Shown: positions 7,322-12,585 of the stretch, in pieces
Layout of the letters: each line of letters opens with the position of its first letter
Position numbering within the stretch: position 1 is the stretch's first letter
Source: Campylobacterales bacterium
Lineage (GTDB): Bacteria; Campylobacterota; Campylobacteria; Campylobacterales; QNZT01
Length of the DNA: 14,684 nt
Assembly (NCBI GenBank): GCA_027055005.1
Contig: JALUNR010000030.1
Span: forward strand, 1-14,684
Direction of reading: 5' to 3'
Translations under genes and position numbers: made by a program
The notes under the pieces: generated by a model
Told to the model about the DNA's origin: nothing
Seen by the model: the letters and a program-made list of their open reading frames with translations, nothing else
Databases searched by the model: none

Positions 7322-7714
7322 TTATCTTTTTGAGAACTGTGGACTTCTTCTCGCTTTTCTTCTTCCGTATTTCTTTCTTTCAACTATTCTTGAATCTCTA
7401 GTTAAAAGACCTTCTGGTTTAAGAAGTGCTCTAAAACTCTCATCAAAGTGAGTTAAAGCTTTTGAGATACCGTGTCTTAGTGCATCTGCTTGAGATGAGT
7501 AACCACCACCTAAAGTTGTAGCTATGATATCAACACCTTCAGTTTGTTTTGTGATTTGAAGTGGTTGCATAACTCTTTTTTTAATCATATCATGACCACC
7601 TAACCACTCATCAAGACTTTGTCCATTTATTGACATTTTCCCTGAACCTGCTTTTAGCCATACTTTTGCTATTGAAGTTTTTCTTTTCCCTGTTGCATAT
7701 ATTTTTTCAGCCAT
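7322..7714 (-). CDS. rpsI: 30S ribosomal protein uS9
   Basis: 130 residues, normal length for uS9. Conserved blocks: YATGKRKTSIAKVWL at the N-terminus, DIIATTLGGGYSSQADALRH in the middle, and the basic C-terminus ending in SKR, whose last residues reach toward the P-site tRNA in the 30S head. The ATG overlaps the stop of rplM by one base (TAATG), with AGAAGG in the rplM 3' end as ribosome site, so translation is coupled. rplM-rpsI is the standard bacterial gene pair. Confidence 0.97.
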   Translation of the reverse strand: MAEKIYATGKRKTSIAKVWLKAGSGKMSINGQSLDEWLGGHDMIKKRVMQPLQITKQTEGVDIIATTLGGGYSSQADALRHGISKALTHFDESFRALLKPEGLLTRDSRIVERKKYGRRKARRSPQFSKR

Positions 7715-8148
7715 TATTTACTACCTTCTGATTTACTTACTTGTGCAGTGTGAGGATGCTCACTTCCCGCATATACTTTTAGTTTTTTTAGCATCTCTTT
7801 ACCTAGGTTTGTTTTTGGTAGCATACCTCTAGCACCTAGTTTAAAAAGTTTTGCAGGATTTTTTTCTCTTAACTCACCTAGTTTTTCACTCTTAACACTT
7901 CCAAAGTATCCTGAGTGTCTGTGGTAAAGTTTAGAGTCAAGTTTTGTCCCTGTAACTACTACTTTATCTGCATTTATTATTATAACATAGTCTCCACAGT
8001 CCACATTTGGTGTGTAGTATGGTTTATGTTTACCTCTTAGAAGAGTTGCAACTTCTGTTAAAATTCTACCAAATTTTTTACCTTCAGCATCTATAACAAC
8101 CCAATCTCTTTCTACTTCGTTTGCTTTGATCATCTTAGTTGATTTCAT
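7714..8148 (-). CDS. rplM: 50S ribosomal protein uL13
   Basis: 144 residues from the ATG at 8148. A GTG one codon upstream (8151) keeps the frame open, but AAAGG lies 8 bases from the ATG and only 5 from the GTG, so I choose the ATG. uL13 signatures: DWVVIDAEGKKFGRI, LLRGKHKPYYTPNVDCGDYV, ADKVVVTGTKLDSKLYHRHSG and RGMLPKTNLGKEMLKKL. It is an early-assembly protein of the large subunit that binds 23S rRNA. First gene of the rplM-rpsI operon with its own predicted promoter. Confidence 0.96.
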   Translation of the reverse strand: MKSTKMIKANEVERDWVVIDAEGKKFGRILTEVATLLRGKHKPYYTPNVDCGDYVIIINADKVVVTGTKLDSKLYHRHSGYFGSVKSEKLGELREKNPAKLFKLGARGMLPKTNLGKEMLKKLKVYAGSEHPHTAQVSKSEGSK

Positions 8149-8182
8149 CACGAAAACCTTTATCTTTTAAAATTGAAAGTGG

Positions 8183-8188
8183 AGTATA
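8183..8188 (-). promoter_or_regulatory. Predicted -10 box of rplM-rpsI operon
   Basis: TATACT (8188-8183) lies 35 bases upstream of the rplM ATG. No good -35 is present (GTAAAC at 17-base spacing), typical of Campylobacterota promoters. It separates the ribosomal genes from the DUF808 gene, whose stop is only 29 bases further upstream. Confidence 0.5.
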
Positions 8189-8216
8189 GTGAAGCTTTGC
8201 TTAAAGTTTACTTAAT

Positions 8217-9053
8217 TTAAGTGTTTTTTAAGAGAAGTTTTTGAATTGGCAAAATTATAACTAAAGCAACTACTCCCAAAACAAATCCTACAATTAGTTC
8301 AGCTATCAAAGAAGGTATAAAGTGGAGAAGTTTATGAAGATAGTGAAGGTTATGCATATATATCCCTCCAGCAACCATCAGCATAGCAAAAGTTCCCACA
8401 ACACTAAGAGTTCTAACAAGTTTTGGAAGTAGTGTTATCAAAAATCCACCAAAAGAGTGTAAAAATCCACTCTCTCTTCCTCTTTTCATCGCTAAACCTA
8501 TATCATCAAGTCTTACTATAAGAGCTACTATCCCATAAACTCCAATAGTTGCTAAAAAGGCTACTATCGTAACTGTTATAACTTGCTCTAAAAATGTGGC
8601 ATTTGGTACAGTAGATAGTGCTATAATAACAATCTCAAGGGAAAGTATAAAATCTGTTGTGATGGCTGATCTTATCTTTATTTTTTCATCAGAATTATCC
8701 TTTTTTGAGTGAGAGGTTTGGTGAAAGAAAAACTCATATATCTTTTCTGCTCCCTCATAGGCTAAGTAGATTCCTCCTAGCATGAGAATTGGAGTAATTA
8801 TTTGTGGAAGGAAATAGTTTAGTAAAAATATAAATGGCAAGATGATAAGTTTGTTTACAAATGACCCCTTTGTGATAGCCCAAAGAACTGGAAGTTCACG
8901 ACTTGGTTTAAATCCACTTGCTTTGTTTGCATTTACTGCTAAGTCATCTCCTAAAATTCCTGCTGTTTTTTGGGCAGAAACTTTTGTCATGACAGCCACA
9001 TCATCCATCAAAGATGCTATATCATCAAAAAGAGCGAAAAATCCACTTGCCAT
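8217..9053 (-). CDS. DUF808 family inner-membrane protein (YedI-like)
   Basis: 278 residues from the ATG at 9053, which begins MASGFFALFDDIASLMDDVA, the conserved N-terminus of the DUF808/YedI family. An open frame reaches 9086, but those 11 extra residues are not conserved-looking, and AAGGA lies 8 bases before the 9053 ATG. After a soluble N-terminal part of about 65 residues there are several hydrophobic helices (at about residues 69-92, 140-160, 164-184, 214-232 and 248-272 of this start). The family is widespread and has no assigned biochemical role that I can name. Divergent from the sirtuin gene with only 54 bases between starts. Confidence 0.88.
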   Translation of the reverse strand: MASGFFALFDDIASLMDDVAVMTKVSAQKTAGILGDDLAVNANKASGFKPSRELPVLWAITKGSFVNKLIILPFIFLLNYFLPQIITPILMLGGIYLAYEGAEKIYEFFFHQTSHSKKDNSDEKIKIRSAITTDFILSLEIVIIALSTVPNATFLEQVITVTIVAFLATIGVYGIVALIVRLDDIGLAMKRGRESGFLHSFGGFLITLLPKLVRTLSVVGTFAMLMVAGGIYMHNLHYLHKLLHFIPSLIAELIVGFVLGVVALVIILPIQKLLLKNT

Positions 9054-9072
9054 TTTGTTTTTCCTTTTTTGA

Positions 9073-9078
9073 TATAAT
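9073..9078 (+). promoter_or_regulatory. Predicted -10 box of sirtuin gene
   Basis: A perfect TATAAT 29 bases upstream of the sirtuin ATG. No -35 at proper spacing (TTGCCA at 9047-9052 is 20 bases away and lies inside the start of the divergent DUF808 gene). The same AT-rich segment must also serve the DUF808 promoter. Confidence 0.5.
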
Positions 9079-9107
9079 CTTATCAAAAAAAACTTTTGGA
9101 GAGCATC

Positions 9108-9800
9108 ATGAAAAAAGTATTTATCCTAAGTGGAGCTGGTTTGAGTGCTGAGAGTGGTATAAGAACTTTTAGAGATAGTGACGGACTTTGGGAAGAGTAT
9201 AGCATAGAAGAGGTTTGTTCAGTTGGTGGATGGGAGAGAGATAGAGAGAAAGTTACTAAGTTTTATGATGCAAGAAGAGCTAATTTAAAGGATAAAAAGC
9301 CAAACTATGCTCACAAGATGATAGCTTACTTAAAAAACAAATATCCAGACAATATAGAGGTTTTAACTCAAAATGTAGATGATTTGCTTGAGAGAGCTGG
9401 ATGCAAGGATGTAAAACATTTGCATGGAACTTTGACTGATCTTAGATGTGAAGATTGTGGGAATGTTTTTACTGTAGGGTATGATGCCCAAGGAAATGCG
9501 ATTTGCCCAAGATGTAAAAGTGATAAAGTTAGGCATAATGTTGTCATGTTTGGCGAATCAGCACCCGAATATGTTCATCTTCACAGACTTTACAATGATG
9601 CTGATATGGTAGTAGTGATAGGAACTAGTGGATATGTGATAGATATAGCTTATATCGCTCAACTAACTGATTACTCAATCCTTAACAATCTTGATAGTGA
9701 TCCAAACATAGAGCAATACTTTAGTAAAGTTTATAACTTGAGGGCAACTGAGGCGATAGATATGATAGTGGATGATGTGGAGGAGTTTATCTCCTCCTAG
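9108..9800 (+). CDS. cobB: NAD-dependent protein deacylase of sirtuin family
   Basis: 230 residues from the ATG at 9108, chosen because TTTTGGAGAG lies at proper spacing; a TTG at 9096 keeps the frame open. NAD-binding motifs: SGAGLSAESGIRTFR at 8-22, TQNVDDL at 87-93 (usually TQNIDDL) and GTS at 172-174. His106 in HLHG is the catalytic base. Four zinc cysteines are present: Cys114/Cys117 and Cys133/Cys136. FYDAR at 52-56 gives Tyr53 and Arg56, equivalent to the pair in E. coli CobB and SIRT5 that recognises succinyl and similar acidic acyl-lysines, so desuccinylation as well as deacetylation is likely. Complete and apparently active. Cytoplasmic; transcribed alone. Confidence 0.93.
   Translation: MKKVFILSGAGLSAESGIRTFRDSDGLWEEYSIEEVCSVGGWERDREKVTKFYDARRANLKDKKPNYAHKMIAYLKNKYPDNIEVLTQNVDDLLERAGCKDVKHLHGTLTDLRCEDCGNVFTVGYDAQGNAICPRCKSDKVRHNVVMFGESAPEYVHLHRLYNDADMVVVIGTSGYVIDIAYIAQLTDYSILNNLDSDPNIEQYFSKVYNLRATEAIDMIVDDVEEFISS
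9779..9797. terminator. GC-rich hairpin in last codons of sirtuin gene
   Basis: GGAGGAG (9779-9785) and CTCCTCC (9791-9797) form a perfect 7-bp stem with a 5-base loop, ending just before the TAG. It lies 20 bases from the converging FMN-protein stop and could end transcription both ways, but neither side has a T-run, so it may instead stabilise 3' ends. Confidence 0.35.
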
Positions 9801-9816
9801 ATTATTCTCCTCTTCA

Positions 9817-10413
9817 TTAGCCTTTAAAACTTTTCATAAGCTCAATGGTAGCTAAATCAACTTCATTCCCTCTATCTAGCAAATATTTAATAATCATATC
9901 AAATCTATTTTTATCCAAATGTTGTCCAAATTTAAACTTAGCTCTAATCTCTTTTATATCAAGTTTTAAAATTTGAGTAGCATTGATACTTTTTTGATAA
10001 TCATCATCTTTCAAAGGTTTATATTTTCCTTCAGGTTGAAGTTTTTCCATAAGCTTTTGAAGTGCTAAAACTTTTTCATCATAATCTTCAATGAAAGTTA
10101 TTTTACCATCAATCATGATAGATTTAAAAAATTGAGTGGCAGGACAAGCAAGATTATCCTTTGAGCTAAAATAGGATTGAATCATCGAAAAAGCTTCAAC
10201 AACCGAGAAAGATGCTAATGAATTATTTTTTAAAATATCTATCTTTTTACCCTTTTTAGCACCATGAAAATAGATACTGCTTTGAACTCTTACAAAGTTT
10301 ATCGGTAAAGAGTATGGTTTGTTTTCATGACAGATAGCAAGTGTTCCATACTCTGCATTATCTAAAACTTGGTTTATGATATTTTCATCTTTTATTTCAA
10401 ATATTGTTTTCAT
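9817..10413 (-). CDS. FMN-binding split-barrel protein (pyridoxamine 5'-phosphate oxidase/NimA-like)
   Basis: 198 residues. The order of motifs fits the COG3467 group: NAEYGTLAICHENKPYSLPI at 19-38, strand SSIYFHGAKKGKKIDIL at 45-61 (HGAKKG contacts the flavin phosphate in relatives), a VVEAFSM stretch, SIMIDGKITFIEDYDEKVLA at 98-117 and a C-terminal half with RAKFKFGQH. These proteins bind FMN or related cofactors; some NimA proteins reduce nitroimidazoles, others have no known substrate. A GGAG site 6 bases before the ATG supports the start. Without the two cassettes upstream it would be the direct neighbour of the RND permease gene. Confidence 0.82.
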   Translation of the reverse strand: MKTIFEIKDENIINQVLDNAEYGTLAICHENKPYSLPINFVRVQSSIYFHGAKKGKKIDILKNNSLASFSVVEAFSMIQSYFSSKDNLACPATQFFKSIMIDGKITFIEDYDEKVLALQKLMEKLQPEGKYKPLKDDDYQKSINATQILKLDIKEIRAKFKFGQHLDKNRFDMIIKYLLDRGNEVDLATIELMKSFKG

Positions 10414-10463
10414 TTTTTACTCCAAAATGTTGCTTTTTTTTTAAATTAAATAGAACTTTTAAT

Positions 10464-10504
10464 CTTGATAAATTTTAATATTTTAGTGTAGTTTTTGTAT
10501 CAAG
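10464..10504 (-). promoter_or_regulatory. Predicted promoter of FMN protein with inverted repeat
   Basis: TTGATA (10503-10498), 17-base spacer, TATTAA (10480-10475), start near 10468. The -35 is part of a perfect 7-bp inverted repeat: CTTGATA on the minus strand at 10504-10498 and TATCAAG at 10470-10464. The second arm falls at about +1. The arms could be a repressor site, or chance in AT-rich DNA. A nine-A tract follows in the leader (10442-10434). Confidence 0.45.
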
Positions 10505-10516
10505 TTTATTATTTAA

Positions 10517-10590
10517 GGATAACGATCAACTTCACAGATAGGTTTACCTGTTCGGTGCAAGGATTTCAAAGAAGCTTTGCTTAGTTAGAC
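10517..10590 (-). repeat. attC-like recombination site of cassette B
   Basis: About 74 bases on the minus strand. The R'' box GTCTAAC (10590-10584) is a perfect RYYYAAC and contains the stop codon of the Fic gene. The R' position is GTTATCC (10523-10517), whose G belongs to the cassette and whose TTATCC belongs to the target, with crossover between 10523 and 10522. Inside, AGCTTC and GAAGTT form the second pair of boxes (six pairs, one wobble), and ACAG/CTGT a small apical arm. R'' is the exact complement of GTTAGAC formed by the cassette's own 5' end (11868-11862), as expected of a circularised cassette. Confidence 0.78.
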
Positions 10591-11280
10591 ATTTAAATTG
10601 CTTATCAACTCTAAACTTTTATCTATACTTTCTTGTAAAAATTTATATAAATCATTTTTATCATTTATAGCTTTTAAATATTTATCTCTACTTTCATTTT
10701 TAATAAGTGGTGGAATGATGTTATTTTGAATAGCTTGATAAGCCATTAAAAGTCTTCCAACTCTGCCATTTCCATCTGCAAATGGATGTATTCTTTCAAA
10801 TAGTATATGAAACTTGGCAATATCTTCTAAACTCATAGTGTTACTTTTAAACCTATATAAAAGATTTTCTATATCATTTGAAATTTGACTTGGATGAGAT
10901 AATTTTATATCAACACCCTTTATATATCTTTCATCTAATCTATATGCTCCAATGGGTTTTGAAACAAATTGAGGTGCTACTTTTAGAGCATCTTCAAACA
11001 TAATGGCATGTATATCTTTTATAAAACTACTATCGATTAAATTAGCTGGATTTTGTGCCTCACGAACAATTACATCATAGGCTTTTGCAAATCCTAATAT
11101 AACAAGTTGTTCTCCAAGTGGCTTATGCCCAGCCGTATGCCCCAACTCCAAGAGCTCTTTAGTTTCGCCAAAAGAAAGAGTTGTTCCTTCTATTGCATTT
11201 GAATGATGAGTGATTGAGATTCGTAGCTGACGAAATAGTTCTTCTCTTTGTTTTAGTGAAAGTTGATTTAATTTATACAT
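10585..11280 (-). CDS. Fic-domain AMP-transferase, class II, in cassette B
   Basis: 231 residues, short for a stand-alone Fic protein. The catalytic motif HPFADGNGRVGR at 165-176 is complete (His165, Asp169, Arg173, Arg176), so transfer of AMP or another nucleotide moiety to a target hydroxyl is likely. SNAIEG at 27-32 is the (S/T)xxxE(G/N) inhibitory helix; its position N-terminal to the Fic core defines class II, where Glu31 blocks ATP binding in cis until released. No C-terminal winged helix, common in longer COG3177 proteins, is visible. The gene follows the 155-residue gene by 15 bases and its stop codon lies inside the attC R'' box. Codon use is like the neighbours. The target is unknown; growth control or phage defence is inference. 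Confidence 0.9.
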   Translation of the reverse strand: MYKLNQLSLKQREELFRQLRISITHHSNAIEGTTLSFGETKELLELGHTAGHKPLGEQLVILGFAKAYDVIVREAQNPANLIDSSFIKDIHAIMFEDALKVAPQFVSKPIGAYRLDERYIKGVDIKLSHPSQISNDIENLLYRFKSNTMSLEDIAKFHILFERIHPFADGNGRVGRLLMAYQAIQNNIIPPLIKNESRDKYLKAINDKNDLYKFLQESIDKSLELISNLNV

Positions 11281-11295
11281 TTTTTACCCTAGTCA

Positions 11296-11763
11296 TTATT
11301 TTTGTTCATATAATTTAACAATAAAGTTGGCAACAGGATCCCATAGTTTAACTTCTCCAAAAGATTCATCAAAGACTTTTGCATGGTTTTTTTCAGAAAT
11401 AATTTTCATTTGATTAAAATGAGAAATAAATTTACTATTTTTCAGGTTAGAATGTTTTTCAAGTAAGGAGATACTAATCGGCATTGAATTGTTATTTGAA
11501 AGTTGCATGAAAGTAGTTAAAATTTTGTAATTGTATTGAGATGGGTTATTTAACCATCTTGGTACTTTTCTCTGTACTTTTTGTATTTCTTCTGATTCTT
11601 GAATATCACTATCTGAATTAAGAACATTTTTTTGATTTAAAATAGATTGTGCATTACCAATAATTGATAACAAATAATTTTCTAAAATTTCATTTTCAAT
11701 TTTAATACTTTCTTTATAGGCAATTTTTGCATCATTCAAAATTTTTTCTACTATTGCTTTCAT
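11296..11763 (-). CDS. Uncharacterised 155-residue protein upstream of Fic
   Basis: Not recognised. Residues 1-45 look helical and charged (MKAIVEKILNDAKIAYKESI), 46-65 are a polar linker (SDSDIQESEEIQK), and from about 66 there is a compact, probably folded domain beginning RKVPRWLNNPSQYNYKILTT and including ISHFNQMKIISEKNHAKVFD and LWDPVANFIVKLY. No signal peptide, membrane helix or cysteine. The C-terminal block looks like a conserved module with possible helix-turn-helix character, but I cannot name it. AGGA lies 7 bases before the ATG. It is the first gene of a two-gene cassette with Fic (gap 15 bases), so it could be a regulator, a substrate or an antidote of Fic. Since class II Fic proteins carry their inhibitory helix in cis, a separate antitoxin is not required. 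Confidence 0.75.
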   Translation of the reverse strand: MKAIVEKILNDAKIAYKESIKIENEILENYLLSIIGNAQSILNQKNVLNSDSDIQESEEIQKVQRKVPRWLNNPSQYNYKILTTFMQLSNNNSMPISISLLEKHSNLKNSKFISHFNQMKIISEKNHAKVFDESFGEVKLWDPVANFIVKLYEQK

Positions 11764-11790
11764 TTTTTATCCTAAGACTTAGACAATGGA

Positions 11791-11819
11791 AGTATAGTAA
11801 CAGAAAACTTAAATACTAA
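11791..11819 (-). promoter_or_regulatory. Promoter inside cassette B
   Basis: TTAGTA (11819-11814), 17-base spacer, TATACT (11796-11791); predicted start near 11784, about 20 bases upstream of the ATG of the 155-residue gene. Near-consensus for this genome and the only promoter-like element in the cassette leader. The palindrome CTAAGTCTTAG (11782-11772) follows at the start region and reaches the ribosome site. Confidence 0.6.
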
Positions 11820-11840
11820 TAAATTCTAATTAGTTCTAAT
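11814..11840 (-). repeat. Three 10-bp-phased 7-mers at cassette B promoter
   Basis: On the plus strand TACTAAT at 11814, TTCTAAT at 11824 and TTCTAAT at 11834 recur exactly every 10 bases, so all face one side of the helix. On the minus strand they read ATTAGAA, ATTAGAA, ATTAGTA, the last overlapping the -35 box. Fits a regulator binding site; AT-rich chance cannot be excluded. Confidence 0.5.
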
Positions 11841-11861
11841 AAAAAGATTGACTCTTTCTTT

Positions 11862-11918
11862 GTCTAACGCCAAAGTCACCGGCGGCGGTTAGCCGTCCGG
11901 TAAACTGATTTGTTAGGA
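11862..11918 (-). repeat. attC-like recombination site of cassette A
   Basis: 57 bases, strikingly GC-rich in AT-rich surroundings. On the minus strand the R'' box is TCCTAAC (11918-11912; one mismatch to RYYYAAC at its first base) and contains the stop codon of the 191-residue gene. The R' box is GTTAGAC (11868-11862), a perfect GTTRRRY. Between them is an imperfect hairpin: ACCGG/CCGGT, an apical stem CGGC/GCCG with one unpaired base, AGT/ACT, and unpaired bases on one arm near the AAA/TT pairs, the extrahelical pattern integrases use. R'' exactly complements GTTAGGA at the cassette's own 5' end (12500-12494). Confidence 0.82.
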
Positions 11919-12499
11919 TAAGTGTTTCCTTAATTCCTCAATATCAATTTTATATTGCTTCCCCATTTCTTTAATATACGGCATAAATCTATCTATAATG
12001 TCTACAACAACCGGACCTAAAGATTTCTTAAACAATTCTAAATCGATCCTATTTGTATTTATTGAAAATCTTATATGCTCAAAATAATTTAAGACTAAGT
12101 GCACTGATTGTAGAAGTTCTGAATTTGATTTCACTTGCTCAATAAGCTCATTGTCCGAAGTCTCAGGTTTTTTATTCTTCATTTCTCTGGTAAGTTTTCT
12201 TGCAGAAAAGAGGTGTGGGTCATCCCATTTTTCTAATAACTTGAATGTATTTTCTATTTTTTGCTCAATTCTTTCTTCCATAGAGTTTATAATGTTTAAA
12301 AAAACAGGAAGAATCACCCCCAAGCCACCAAGTGATAAAAAAACCACCTTAATCGTTTCAATTGTTTTCGTGCTTCCAGATGGCGGGGAACTTGTGTAAG
12401 CTATGTATCCAAGAGCTAAAGACCCCAAACACCAAAGGATGTTTATCCAGATAAAAATACTCCATTTGTTTCTTACTATTTTATCCATTTTCTTCCTAA
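11868..12499 (-). mobile_element. Integron gene cassette A (191-residue membrane protein)
   Basis: 632 bases from T at 12499 to G at 11868, with one gene that fills almost all of it: an 11-base leader, the coding region, and an attC-like site overlapping the stop. This is the classic compact cassette layout. No promoter fits inside, so expression must come from the promoter just upstream at 12516-12521. Confidence 0.78.
11913..12488 (-). CDS. Two-helix membrane protein of unknown function, cassette A gene
   Basis: 191 residues, ending in the attC R'' box. Helices at about 11-31 (IFIWINILWCLGSLALGYIA) and 46-67 (VVFLSLGGLGVILPVFLNII), then a cytoplasmic helical domain of about 120 residues with a charged stretch (SMEERIEQKIENTFKLLEKW), VHLVLNYFEHIRFSI and VVVDIIDRFMPYI. 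This layout and the NYFEHIRFSI block resemble DUF4760-type membrane proteins, but I cannot confirm that. Codons such as CCG, ACG and TCG occur here and are rare in the neighbouring genes, a sign of recent arrival. Its ribosome site, TTAGGAAG, is the recombination core itself. Membrane proteins with cytoplasmic sensor domains are frequent among defence effectors; that role is only a guess. Confidence 0.8.
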   Translation of the reverse strand: MDKIVRNKWSIFIWINILWCLGSLALGYIAYTSSPPSGSTKTIETIKVVFLSLGGLGVILPVFLNIINSMEERIEQKIENTFKLLEKWDDPHLFSARKLTREMKNKKPETSDNELIEQVKSNSELLQSVHLVLNYFEHIRFSINTNRIDLELFKKSLGPVVVDIIDRFMPYIKEMGKQYKIDIEELRKHLS

Positions 12500-12500
12500 C
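12494..12500 (-). other. 5' junction core site of cassette array (G^TTAGGA)
   Basis: GTTAGGA on the minus strand, with the crossover expected between G (12500, target) and T (12499, cassette). It has no R'' partner upstream and no attI-like region or integrase gene next to it, so it marks the left junction of the array, either with a secondary site or with a remnant of an integron platform. Confidence 0.65.
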
Positions 12501-12515
12501 TATTTATTAACAAAT

Positions 12516-12521
12516 ATTATA
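12516..12521 (-). promoter_or_regulatory. Predicted promoter driving cassette A
   Basis: Perfect TATAAT (12521-12516) preceded by the T-rich stretch TTGGTTTTTTGGG; no clear -35, as usual in Campylobacterota. The start near 12509 lies about 10 bases before the cassette junction, so this acts like the Pc promoter of an integron. Before insertion it probably served the FMN protein gene. Confidence 0.6.
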
Positions 12522-12551
12522 CCCAAAAAACCAATCATTCCACTATTAACT

Positions 12552-12577
12552 AAAAAAATCTTTGTATCTTACACAAA
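12552..12577 (-). terminator. Weak terminator after RND permease gene
   Basis: On the minus strand TTTGT (12577-12573) pairs with ACAAA (12565-12561) around a 7-base loop, followed by GA and seven T (12558-12552). The stem is short and AT-rich, but the U-run and position 9 bases after the stop are right. Confidence 0.4.
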
Positions 12578-12585
12578 ACCACTAT

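Larger units (their letters stand above)
10523..11867 (-). mobile_element. Integron gene cassette B (155-residue protein + Fic)
   Basis: 1345 bases from T at 11867 to G at 10523. Starts with TTAGAC, has a 104-base leader with its own promoter, two genes in one direction, and ends with an attC-like site overlapping the last stop. Boundaries follow the integrase rule (cut between G and TT of GTTRRRY). Most cassettes carry one gene and no promoter, so a two-gene cassette with its own promoter fits a toxin-like module that needs independent expression. Confidence 0.75.

Noticed and set aside
9528..9534. GTTAGGC, a perfect attC R' core, on the plus strand
   Set aside because: It encodes Val-Arg-His within the sirtuin and has no R'' partner or hairpin nearby.
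10517..12500. Transposon or genomic island explanation for the Fic region
   Set aside because: No transposase, recombinase, terminal inverted repeats, target duplication or tRNA; the junctions follow the integron G^TT rule instead.
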